Shown: piece after piece, positions 24,500-37,400 of the stretch
Numbering within the stretch: position 1 is the first letter of the stretch
How the letters are laid out: each line of letters begins with the position of its first letter
NCBI RefSeq assembly: GCF_032854445.1
Contig: NC_088300.1
Span: forward strand, 75,447,005 to 75,511,004
Origin: Liolophura sinensis
Lineage: Eukaryota; Mollusca; Polyplacophora; Chitonida; Chitonidae
Length of the DNA: 64,000 bases
Direction: 5' to 3'
Translations under genes and position numbers: made by a program
Notes under the pieces: generated by a model
Seen by the model: the letters and a program-made list of their open reading frames with translations, nothing else
Told to the model about the DNA's origin: nothing
The model's database searches: none

Positions 24500-25345
24500 G
24501 TTCTAGTTGATGTAGGCAAAACGTGAAGAGCGAAATGCTTGGGATGAGCAGAGATCACTGCATACGAGATAACCACAGGATGCATCACGTCTGCATCATC
24601 GGCTTAATTATTAATAACGATTGGGATGACCATTAATCAATCTTATCAAACATCTGACATTTGGAAAGAAATGACACACACTTAGACAGAAGTCAACAAA
24701 ATTTCAGCAACATACATGAAGTAGCCATATTTGGCGATTTTACAAATGAAAAGTAAGCAGATATCCGCAGGGGTCGTATACTAATTCATTAATTCACTAA
24801 CTAATTCGTGATCCTATTTCTCAGATAGCCTGGTATCGAGTTCTGGTGATTTCAGCTATTCGCCAGAGAACATATGGGGTTAAAACAGGCAAATAAACCC
24901 CATGTAGAAACTGATGGACGGACACTTGATGGCATTGACAAGGATCAGCAATAGACTATGGTGAATGGGAGTGTTACGGTGTTGATTATATCGGTCATTT
25001 GTGTGCCCCCCCTCTACTGAGCAATCAAGTCTCCCATCTCTAGCGGTCTTCTAGGGAACGCGTCTTTTGCCGATGTGTGTCGGCGCAGAATTGACTGAGA
25101 GACGAAGAGAAACCTCACTAACAGAAACAGCCCACACAGCGGTACTATAGGTGTAGACATCAATCAGCCGTTGACATATTCTGTTCGTACAGTTACACTT
25201 TTATAAAAGAACAACTGGTCTTTTTCAGGAAACGTTTCAAACACCAGAGAAGTGTAGGGGCGTCTTTTTTCTTCATAAAGCAGGAATGTAGATTTTCAGA
25301 CTGCGGATCCTAACTGCATGGCTCTATATGTACATGATTATTTGT
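24500..25345. other. No gene recognised; possible 3' UTR of the receptor
   Basis: If the terminal exon at 25436-25346 belongs to the receptor, its 3' UTR would extend leftward into this stretch. No AATAAA is seen on the minus strand in the first few hundred bases after the stop; only an AATAAT close to the stop codon. Confidence 0.35.
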
Positions 25346-25436
25346 TCAGGAATATTTGTTGTTCAAATCCGTTTGACCTGGTACAACAGACTCAGGTTCG
25401 TCTTCTGGACGATCCATTACCTCTGACTTTGGTGCA
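25346..25436 (-). CDS. Candidate terminal receptor exon with stop codon (tentative)
   Basis: After acceptor AGTGTTTATTTCAG one base plus 29 codons read APKSEVMDRPEDEPESVVPG QTDLNNKYS and stop (TGA at 25348-25346). The acidic, serine-containing content suits a receptor tail. The phase (2) requires a preceding tail exon, and the 41-bp candidate supplies it. With both, the tail would be 43 residues. It could also belong to another gene. Confidence 0.4.
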
Positions 25437-28400
25437 CTGAAATAAACACTGGACGTGAGTAGTCTGTCGATAAAACAACACTACATGAGCCTAAGAGTCT
25501 CACATAACGGCTCAAACAGCCAGTTGATGAAGATTAGCACTCCTATCAATTCTGATAAAGCTTCAGTTGTAGAGACACCCTACATTTATGAACAAACTGC
25601 CAAAAGAGAACATTTTCTAAAACTGGTCGACAGCTGCGCTCTTTGCGGATTTCTCAGTGATAAAATTGCTATCTGAATTCATATGTCATTGAAAACGTCG
25701 TTATTAAAGTCATTTAATAAGACAATGTACAAGATGTGAACAACTTCTCCCATTCTATTATGTTTGCATTTGTGTGTATTGTATCTAAAATAGCCAATTA
25801 TAAATAAAACACGCTGATCGCAGAAATGTGCCCTGAATATACATCAACGGCTGCCAGTAATATGATTTATGAAATTAGATAAGGTTGTTATGGCCTTGTG
25901 AGTTTGGGAAAGACATCGTCAGTCAGTGAAAAAGGAGAAAGTCGTACGAATATATATTCTGTACGTGCATGTGTTGCAGGTAACCCCTGCAAAGCTGGGG
26001 TAACCTGTAAAGCTGAGGTAAAATGTAAAGTTGGGGTAACATGTAAAGCTGGGGTAACCTGTAAGCTGGGGTAAAATGTAAAGCTGGGGTAAAATGTAAA
26101 GCTGGGGTAAACTGTTAAGCTGGATTAACCTGTTAAGTTGGGTTAACCTGTAAGCTGGGGTAAAATGTAAAGCTGGGGTAACATGTAAAGCTGGAGTAAC
26201 CTGTTAAGCTGGGGTAACCTGTAAAGCTGAGAAACATGTAAAGCTGGGATAACCTTTTAAGCTGGGGAAAAAGGAAAGTTGGGTTAACCATTTAATCTGG
26301 GGTAAAATGTAAAGCTGGGGTAAAATATAAAGCTGGGGTAACATGTAAAGATAGGGTAAAATGTCAAGCTGGGGTAACATGTAAAGCTGGGGTAACCTGT
26401 TAAGCTGGGGTAAACCGTAAAGCTGGGGTAACCTGTAAAGCTGAGGTAAAATGTAAATGAGTGAGTGAGTGCTTGGGGTTTAACGTCGCACTCAACATTT
26501 TTTTCAGTCATGTGGCAATGAAGGACGGATTTCCACCGCTCTTTTATATAGTGCTGCTTCACTGAGACGACTTATCCAAGGCAAGAAAGCCGCCCCGCCC
26601 GAGCCGTTATACTGATACGAGTCAACCAGTCGTTGCACTTTCCTTTTCATGCTGAACGCCAAGCGAGGAAGTTATAACTTCCTCTTTTAAAGTCTTAGGT
26701 GTGACTCAACCCAGGAATGATCCTGGATGTACCGCTCTACCAACTGTGTAATCGGGCCGGTTGGTAAAATGTAAAGCTGGGGTAACATGTAAAGCTGGGG
26801 TAACATGTAAAGCTGGGATAACCTGTTAAGCTGGAGTAAAATGTAAAGCTGGGGTAACCTGTTAAGCTGGGGTAACATGTAAAGCTGGGATAACCTGTTA
26901 AGCTGGAGTAAAATGTAAAGCTGGGGTAAACTGTTAATCGGGGGTAACCTGTAAATCTGGGGTAACCTGTAAAGCTGGGGTAACCTGTAAAGCTGGGGAA
27001 CCTGTTAAGCTAGGACAACTGTTAAGCTGGGATAACCTGTAAAGCTGGGGTAACCTTTTAAGCTGGGGTAACCTGTTAAGCTGGGGTAACATGTAAAGCT
27101 GGGAAAACCTGTTAAGCTGGGATAACCTGTTAAGTTGGGGTAACATGTAAAGCTAGGGTAACAAGAAAGTTGAGATAACGTGTTAAGCTGGGGTAACCTG
27201 TTAAGCTGGAGTAACATGTAGAGCTGCGGTAACCTGTTAAACTGGGATAATCTGTAAAGCTGGGGTAACATATAGAGCTGCGGTAACCTGTTAAACTGGG
27301 ATAATCTGTAAAGCTGGGGTAACATGTAAAGCTGGGGTAACCTGTTAAGCTGGGGTAACCTGTAAGGCTGGGGGTAACCTGTAAGCTAGGGTAATATGTA
27401 AAGCTGGGATAACCTGTCACGCTGGGGTAACCTGTTAAGTTGGGGTAAATGTAAAGGTGGGATAACCTTTTAAGCTGGGGTAACATGTAAAGCTGGGGTA
27501 ACATGTAAAGCTAGGGTAACAAGAAAGCTGGGGTAATATGCAAAACTGGGATAACCTTTCAAGCTGGGGTAACATGTAAAGCTGGGGTAACCTGTTAAGT
27601 TGGGGTAACATGTAAAGCTAGGGAAACAAGAAAGCTGGGGTAACCTGTTAAGCTGGGGTAACCTGTTAAGCTGGGGTAACATGTAAAGCTGGGGTAACCT
27701 GTTAAGCTGGTGTAACGTGTAAAGCTGGGGTAACGTGTAAAGCTGGGGTAACCTGTTAAGCTGGTATAACCTGTAAAGCTGGTGTAACCTGTAAAGCTGG
27801 GGTAACCTGTTAAGATGGTTTGGCGAGGTGTTCGTCATTTACATTTAACTTACACAACAGATGCTGTTAGTATGAATGCTCCTCGCCTAACTTGCTTAGA
27901 CATTATTTAGTGTGAGAAACCCCTTTCGGGTCACAAGCCAATTCTGTCTGTCGGGTGATTTTCTTATGGGATTAGAGTCCTGTGTGGAATATCATCAGGA
28001 TTCTGTCGCCGATGCGTACCCATTAACCAGAATCATTTTCTCGGCATAGCGGCGGCTACATGCCCTGCTAATAATTGTTTCTGAAAGGCGATATATTCGT
28101 GGCAAACGTCTAATTTCACCCATGCGATTTATGGAAAGTGAAGGCAACAATATACTATGATAGCATGGTGAATATTGCATTCTAATGGAATTTTTTCATT
28201 TCTTTCGTAAATATTAGCGTAGAAATGCGACCCCTGGGGTCAGGTGGTGTGTGCCGGGAATGGGAATACAGACTAATGGCGACTCTTCTTTATTCCACTT
28301 CGTGAAGGTCAGAACCGTGGCACCTTTTTTTCGTCTTGGGAAGATTGCGGAATCGAGTCGAGGCTGCGGATTGTGGACCCCTGCACACAGTTCCTCTCAG

Positions 28401-31400
28401 GTCGTTCAAGCCGTTTTACCTACGCATGTCAGTTTTAATTATCCAAATGCCCGCCACAAACAAACCAATCTACCCGTGGTTTATGTGGATGTCAGTCTGG
28501 TGAGAGGCGAGAATGTTATTCAAAACAGAATTATAACAAAAACTATCCAAGTTATTTAATGAGGAATTGCGCCATTCGTTAGCATTTCTTGATGATTCCT
28601 AACGACTTAGTTTATTTCCGCGGGAAGACACACTTTTTGTAATCTTCAAATTGGACTATAATAAATTAAAAAAAAAACACCATAAAAATTCTTAAGGAGT
28701 GTTCATAAATGGCACGTAGTTAAACAATATTGGTATCTGATTTTTATGTTCGATTGATTAAACGGCGTTATTCTGTATTCAAGAATATTTTACATCCAAT
28801 GGCGGCCATTTTCTTGGATGAGTGAGCCCATGGTGCGTGTACTAAACAGCTGGACCTACGACTTCTGCCTGGCGGTTATCGCTTGGTGTGTCAGCCGCAG
28901 TCAAAGCCCAAGACTTGTTTTTGCTAAGGTTGTTTTTTTACCTGGATGGCACCGTAACAATTTTCCACGAGTTTGTTCGCTTTGATACATGTTTTTTTTT
29001 ATATATATGAAGATAGTCAAGTTGATAAACGTAATTCTCTATACACGGATTAATATCCAAGATGCATAACTTACCATTCCATTGAATATGCAGAAGATGG
29101 CAGCTACAAGGAATCCCTGTGAGAGAAAATTAAAACAAACTAGAAAGAACTGAATAAAGATGTTTTCTTAAGTACACTCTCTGGCATGGAAGTAACGACT
29201 GTCTCTGTTTAGACAACCATTCCTTTACCCAGGGTACAGCGTGTATGAATCCAGCTCGCACATCATCGGCTGCGACCTCATGTCAGGAGGTTTGACAGGT
29301 ACGTGGCGAGATGCGGTGTTTTCAGGATCGGCTGTCTTCATGTATAGCCGTCATAAACGTAATATTACTGGGAGCAGCATTAACACCAATCCAAAATAGA
29401 ATCCAAATAAAAAAGAATATCAACACATGAATAATAAATTGTTCCTTGGTATCTCCATCAAGTATATCTCCATACCTTGATATAGCAAGGTAAAGCAATT
29501 AAACTGTTATCTAATGAAGGCTATTAAATAATGCCAAATGGATGTAAAATATAAAGCAGCAAAATGTAGATTTAAATGTATTATTTTATATAAATTGGCC
29601 TTAGTTATAGTTAATTTGGAAAGGTCCCATACCTCACCTAAAGTGGAAACAGAATATGTCGTTTATGCCTTAAATCACACTTAAAACTAACCGGAGCCAG
29701 TTGTGAAAATCACACACTGACGCGCGAAGTAGTCTTACCCTGGTCAGTTATGATGCAATAATCAACTAGGTAACAAAATGAAAACAAAACATGATCAGCT
29801 TTAGTTTATATGCAATCATATTATTTCGTGATTATTAAAAAAAATCAGCCTCTCCTGTCTCTATTTCAGACAAACTGAATTGATCTGCGATCTGTACATC
29901 TAACACAGTGCATAAAGATTTGTGATGAGACACAAAATATGAAATAACGTAAACGTCACATTACCATATGGAAAATTTTGCATTTTTCTTTTGCAAAACG
30001 CAATATCAAGTCTTTGATAGGTTTCTTTTTAGATAAATGTGTACAAAATTATACTATTTGCTGGTGGCCATGTTTGTTGTTTTAAGTTCGGTACATGGCT
30101 GTCCTGTTATCGACAGCCTCAAATAACCAACCCCCTAAAATCACTAGGTGTGCTATCTCTCTATTTGTCATCTATGTTCAGCATACTGCCTGATATTTAT
30201 GATTAAAAGCTGACCACGGCAACTAGCACAACATATACAACCTCCGATGAACTGATTTAGGAACAATATTCACTTTGGTGTAATAACTATTTTCAGGTAT
30301 AGTAATTTGTTGTCAAATAACGGACAGCATCACATGGCCACCTGATTAAGGGTACAAGAATTTGTCATTTTAGCCTAGAATATTCGCATGGTCATTGCGC
30401 GATCAATTTTAACGAAGCAAAATTGCCGTATCTAATCACCTATTTAATGAAGCAAACTGTTTTGTATCTTATCACCTTTTTAATGAAGTAAACTTGTCCA
30501 GTATATCACACGTGGATAGGTAGCTTAATTTTATACCTACCTTCATAACTACGTGTATATTTTGCGTCTTCGCAATGAATCATTTTTTTCTTACCTGTGA
30601 ATTTATGACTATAGATGCTATGTATTCATACACCAGAGCAGCCTTTGCGTCAGGGGATGGGCGATAGATGATGAAGACAAGCTGTATACCGAACAAAGGC
30701 ACCAAGGTTACCGTGGCCCGAAGTGCTCGACTAGAACAGATAATTTACACAACGACTGGCTGAGACACATGTATTAACAATGACAAGTTTCACATTTAAA
30801 CCGCTAAAAAACTTATCAAAAGCTCAAAGGTGAAATCCCTTATTTTTACCAATTGCCCATATGTGTGTTCGGTGATGAAGTAGAGAATGTCACAAATGTC
30901 ACTAAACAGAATCTCATACATAGCTCTCTGCCACCCGTGTCATTTACCACATAACTGTGCATGTAGAATGACTCGCTTTAGTCAGACGTTGAAAATCAGA
31001 CAATGAACAGATCCTCGCGGAAATATATAATGTGTTGTAATAAAACTATCACCCTGTTATGAGATTAACCTGTCTTTAACTGTTATCTCTGTGAATAGTT
31101 CTATCACAGTGGAGTACTAATACCGTCATCACTGCCCGTTCAGGAGCGAGGATGTCCTCCAAAGGTTGAACGAAACGTTACTTACCGGTAACTAGCATTT
31201 TCTGTGGCTTGACTTTTTATTCTTTGCAGAAAGGTTTTCAACAAACTTGATAAAAATATGACGTTGCACTGAAAGTGAAAGCAAAGGTAGTTTTCATAGA
31301 GGTGAAATTTCATGATGCAATGCGGTTTATTGTAAGAGTGTAACGTACAGAGCTTTTAGAAAAGGTTTCTGTCTTAGTTTTGAGGAATATGTTCACAACG

Positions 31401-34400
31401 TTAAGACCTGAAATTCCTCTAATGTGATGTGTGGTCATTTTCATAGTGTATATAATATATACTGTTATGAGAATCTCAGAATCAGTATCTCAGAATTACC
31501 ATTTTCAAATGCATACAATACAAAATATATTTGTCGCAATTTTCATCTGGTTACAGAGAACTACAGGGATATGAGCAAATCATGCTTTGTACGTCAGAGA
31601 TCTGACAGCGTCAGGGAAAGACGGCACACCCTTGACAATGGAGAATTGACTAAGCTAGGATATCTGATTTATTTCTACATTAAAGTTCGTTAATGACATC
31701 GGGAAACTTGCTTTACATCTTTTTTTCATGGAGATTATTGTTCGTTATTTCCGTCATCGTGACAGCTTCCAACACTTGCAACTTCCATCCATATCGAAAA
31801 AGGTTACCTGACGACTGTATTGCTTTCTTCTCAGGTCTGTATCCTTAGATGAAACAATTTATTGCGAATCATAATCTATGAAAGTCTACTGACCTCATAT
31901 TCCTGACGACATTTTTTGACATGCAATAAAAAGAGGGGTAGCTTTGTGCACCTCATCAATATCTGGCCTGAAAATAACAACAACCAGTGCCTAAATCATT
32001 TCTGCCACAAAAATGTAATCTATTACACCGAGCTCTTTATCTCATCCAGTTAACTTCCGGCGAAGGGAGGTCACTAGTCACTTACTTATCCCTGAGGATC
32101 TGGTATCTGGAGCTGATCGATTTAGGTATATCAGTAAAGCATCACCTATGTGTAGTTGTTCAATGTAATCTGTGTTATCTCCCCACCTCTAACCCAGGTA
32201 CAGACCTGCGGAGCTAAGCCGGTCGGATCAGCTCAAGTGCACCGCCCGAGATACGAACTGTGATGTATGAACAACACAGAATGATGAGGACTGAACTTAC
32301 CGCCAGACAAATCAGATTAGGGGTATAAATAATCCATTCGAAGTTTCCGGCGTTTTTCACCCAGCAGCTGATGAGAAAGATGGAAGCAAATCATAAAGAA
32401 TCATTTATGAAATAAACGGAGTAAACCAGGCACTACGACAGACTCTTTCTTGAGCACGAATTGTCGAGTCAACCAGCTCTTAATCTCACAGATAGAACTT
32501 CAAAGGCACGGATGCCATTCTGAAGCTGATAGCAAACTAACCGATAACCTGGGTAATACGTACAGTCCCTGTCTATTTTCAATTGATGGATTGAACACAG
32601 TATAAAAAAGGGAAAATCAGCAAAAGGGCTGGCTATAGCAAAATGATAACAAATGATATCTTTAGTCCCACCGCGCGGTCTCGTTATCATTATACTATAA
32701 ATGTACAACCCAAAGATATTCAATGCACATCTGAGAGCAATAAATACAGTGTAAGGGCATTTCAGCTTGAAATAAGTGAAGGTTTCTCAACTTAAGCAGC
32801 AAGACAACACATACGCATATGTATGTGACTACGCATGCAACAATGCGGCAAACAAATGTGAGAAGATTTACACTGAAGCCTCTGATCTCCTGTCTACTGT
32901 GCATAGACTGTCCTAATAGCCACTTGGGTATCGAATGGGGAAGAACATAGAAGGACACTCAGGTATTCGGGAGAAAACTTCAGTCTAAAACACAGATTTT
33001 ATGCATCAGGTTTAACTGATCTAATATATGACGTCTACAACCACCAACACCCCAGCCCATCTTGTCTCTATACGCATAGATACTGATAGCATATGTCAGT
33101 AATTTTGTGGATAACTCATACTGGCTACTGGCTTTCGTAATTATGATCCAACGTCAATATGCCACTGGATAAAACCTTTGTGGAGACAGTTGTTACAGGA
33201 GGAACTACGTCTTTCCTGGGTCCAGGATGAACTAAAAGGGAAATATTTGTCCAGTCTGATCAGACCTGTCAGTAAGTCTGTGTTCAAATTTGGCTTACCT
33301 GTCGTCCGCATGAAGATACCGCATTATACAGTACACCCCCATAGGAATAATCGGGCCCCCTGTAGCAATGAAAACAGTTGCCAAGCGTCTATTAATGTGG
33401 TGAAACAGACGGAAGCATCGGGAATACTCACTTCATTGCCTCTGGCGTGTACAACACACAATTACAAAAAGGGTTTCATGTCTATTATAGCGTTCTGGAT
33501 AAAAAAAAACAGAAAGAGACTGGTGCAATGTACATTTCATATGTAGAGCGGAGTAGACTGCAGGTGGTAAATAGCTACATATTAGGGTCCCATTGTACAA
33601 AGGTATTTATGATTTCAGTGCCCCTTTATAGCACAGTTTTGGATCCTAGAAGTCAAAACAAATGCGTCAAAATTTCAAGTTCCATAATCAAACACTAAGC
33701 ATTAAAACCAGATAATGTCCATATAACGCTGCCTCACTCTAATCATCACGTCAAAGACACCTGACAAGAAATCCCAGCTGACCAGCGCGACGCTTTCGCT
33801 TTTACCTCAGCGCTGAGAAGGGTAGCACTGGCTCTTCACACTGCTTCCACCCGGCCTCTAAGGGGCACATTTCACAACGCGCGCACAGAGCATATTTAAG
33901 TAGCTTCCACGGCAACCAGTACGGTAGGTATTACATCGCCATGGTCGTTATGTGTGTCATAAGAGTCTGAATGTTTATCTGGTTTGTTCCAGGCACTCTG
34001 CTGCCCTCCACTCCTACACCCGATCGCTGTCACGTTAGTGACAATTCCTTGGGTATTGCCTCACTCACCATTCTAATAAATAAAACCAATACCGAGTGTA
34101 AACGGGAGGAAGAGGAGTTTTTAGAATCTTTGGTATGTCAGGACCAGGAATTAGTTAAATCGTGGTATGAGGAGGACGCTTTTATTCATGGGCAAATAGG
34201 GTTAGTACAATATGCCCATATGTCAACTAATAGGGTTAACCCTGATACCCAAGCTCAGGGAATTACTCTAGTCTTACCCCAGGCAAATATAACCATCCCC
34301 AGTATTGACTGGAACATACGAGGAGCTCTGACGACGAGATTGTGCAGGAACAAGCCTTGGCAGAACATCCAGAAGAAGTTCGTACATCGGAAGTACCTCG

Positions 34401-37400
34401 TAAAAATGTACAGGGCTTTACAGGAACCCTGTCGAGCAGTAATAAAGAGAACATCAGTTTTTCGATGAACAATTACGACAGGCAATGGACCTACTGTTAT
34501 CACCACTTCATTCTATACGGATTCGTACACTAACGACGTCAGGTTTATCTGCAGCTTGACACGCTGTTCCTTATTATCACGTTGTTCCACGTGATCTCCG
34601 AGTTTCACATGGAATCTGATTTGTTCGGATGATTTTGAATCAATTACCGAATATGTATAGGAATGTCTAGTTGGATGCTGGATTGCTTTGGGAATGTCAT
34701 TTAGACGTATTCACTTAGGTCACTTTATTACAAAGATGGCGAAATTTTCTTCAAAGATCCTAAAATCCTGAAATATCTTTGAGTACGACGTAAGACACCA
34801 ATCAAATAAATACATAAAAGAAAGATCATAGTTTGCGGCTGCGTCTTTACGTGAGGACGTGTTTCAGGTACTTGACAAAGACTCTGTCCGGTTTCCTTCA
34901 TCTACAAAGCTGACCTCCACCACGAAAAGTAATACATTGTTGATTACGGCGCAGTACACCATTCCAGCATACCGACAGAGAAGCAAACACATTTATAAAA
35001 TATAGCTGTTAAAGCAGCTATGCCGATGTTCAAGCATATTTCCATCCTATGCAACTTCACTTCCGGTCAAGTGAATGGCGTCTTTATGCTCTGGGAGATA
35101 AACGACTTAATTAGAAAGTGTACATTCTGGCTAGCCATCAATCTACGTGACGATCTACGTGTAATTATGCCAAACATAGTAAATCGTCTTGAAACATCTT
35201 GAAATCCTACAAGTCCTGTATTTATTCATAAACTTTAACGACTTTAGACACAGACAAAAGATACATGGACTTTTGAACGAAGCAACTTTCAACTAAAACA
35301 GTTTACCCTCGACCTACAAATGTGAGAAAATTGGACAATTTCGCACGCTGATCAAACTATGCGACAGCCGTAAAATACAGAAAAGAAATAAGACCCAATT
35401 TGTGATCAGCACGTCAAACTCTTTCCGGGTGCATACGCATAATATTGAAAATGACAGTTTTGATCACGTGATAAATATGGTAATCAGCCCACAGTATTCA
35501 ACATATAAATGTAATTTTCTCAAACTATCAAATTAACCGCTTTGGAGAAAAAAGACCTCTAAACGTTTCGTACCGATGGCAATATGCTGGCATGCATTGG
35601 CATATTAAATGTTATTCTTCTTATGTCTCTAGGGTCATTTTGTAAAGGGTATACTATTGCTTCGGTTTCGATGGCATCATTTCTGAGTTGAATAAGTGTT
35701 CACTCCTTGCATTCTAATGCTCTTTCCCCCACATCTCTAGGATGATTTGTAAAGGAGATACGAAAACTTCAGGTTTTGATGATGTCACTTCCGGCCCGTT
35801 AAAATCACAATTCAGTTTATATGCATTTATTTTCTAATCCACTGTGTGTAAATTTTTAGAGGAATCATTTATTGCTCTGCTCTCCTGTTTTGTTCACTGA
35901 CAGCTCAAATTTCCTCCTGGCCATATCCGGGCGCATTTATAGTGCAGTTTAAATCCAATTAAAATCGCTGTGCAAATCAAGCCATTCATTAATTTAATAC
36001 GCTTTTTGTCACACCATGATGTTTACAAACATTTTGGGGTATTCTTTTTTTTAGTTCTACTTGCGTGTTTAACTAATTTTGACCTTTTATCGCATGGTCC
36101 CTTTTTTATCTGTATTAATGACGAATGGATTCGAAGACACTAAAAAAAGTTCGGGTATAGCAATTCGGCTCTGTAGGTTCTATGTAAATTGCACTGGGAA
36201 ACAACAAATATGAAGAAACTGAGCACAGAACGCGGCAAAAAAGGAATATACAGGATTTGAACCGGAAACTTCCAGGTATCACATACAATGGGTCTAGGAC
36301 AAAAGGCCAGTATGGCGATAACTCGGCTTTGATCCTCTGCTCATAGATAAAAAACAGAAGACAGAAACAACACATTGTTGCAAGGTTCAACGCGTTCTCA
36401 AGCTGAACTACAATATATAGATTCATGCAGTCTTGCACGAAGCCCACATTTTAAGTAAGCAGAGACTTTTGAAGAATTTTGAAAATTTTTGTTGCTATTT
36501 GCATGAAAACAATACTTAACAGCAAAAAACTGATTGCAGATTCACGATCCTCACATAAAACTATACTAGACAATGCTTTATTCTGGTTATTTTACAGGGT
36601 TATTAAAATTAACTCACTTTTGCATAATTTTCAGATCTTAGTCAAAGATTAATCTGCGTAGAAAAAAAATCCGAAAACTACAAATTTTGGAAAAGATCAT
36701 GAAGAAAGCATCTGCACTATTTTCATATTCGCAGATTCATTCGTCTTACAGGAGATTCAATGTAAAGCGGGTTTCATTAAATCCAATATGGCCGCTAAGT
36801 CACGAGTCCGAATTAGCCCAAAAGTTTCGAGGTACACCTTTAACTCATACCCTAAAACATACTAAAGTTTATTTTTCCCTACAAACGTGACACTGTTTTG
36901 TGGAAAAGAATAATAATTGTAATACTGACAATAGGGCTTCAAGGCGAACGGCTTGAACCCCTATGTAATAAACAAACAGTCTTGTATTTACTTCCAGGTG
37001 GATGTATAGATCTCGGTAGACTAGGTTAAAGGATTTTTTCCATCATGTACTGTGCACAAGATAAATGTCTTAATCTATAGGACAGGTCTTTGAAGCTATC
37101 AAATTGCGGTCTTCCTTCAATGAATGGCCTCTGGCTTTCGATTACTTCGTAAAATATAATGTAAGCCAGCGCTGCCGATCTCTTGAGTTAATTAAAGAAG
37201 CGTGTAACGAGCCAATGGGGGTGGATTGAAAATAGATCTATCAGGTAGAAGCGTCCGGCGGGCCAAGCAGATTGATGGTGTGTCCATTTCCTTCCCGAGA
37301 GACGTACCACTGGTGGAAAATTTCAAAATATGTTTTTTTTTAAAATTTAATTGAATAAAGTGGTATTGGTTAGGAATTCACCACGTTGATCAAGACAATC

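Noticed and set aside
25975-27822. CRISPR-like array appearance
   Set aside because: Units abut directly without unique spacers and the DNA is eukaryotic; these are minisatellites.
26284-27838. Series of minus-strand frames rich in Leu-Pro-Gln-Leu and Tyr-Pro-Ser
   Set aside because: All follow the 18-bp array and change frame with unit indels; no start, domain or splice support.
31886-31978. Apparent exon on the minus strand between a TTTTCAG and a GAG|GTCAGT
   Set aside because: The phase-0 frame required after exon 7 has a stop at once; the exon at 31268-31186 fits in phase and in family pattern.
34315-34320. GTATGT donor inside receptor exon 5
   Set aside because: Using it would remove the TM4 Trp-Gly segment and leave the phase of exon 6 without a partner; the donor at 34277-34276 completes AWGGP in phase.
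33971-34468. 165-codon plus-strand frame
   Set aside because: It overlaps receptor exon 5 in antisense; the minus strand there carries clear TM3/TM4 motifs and splice sites. No domain was recognised in the plus frame.
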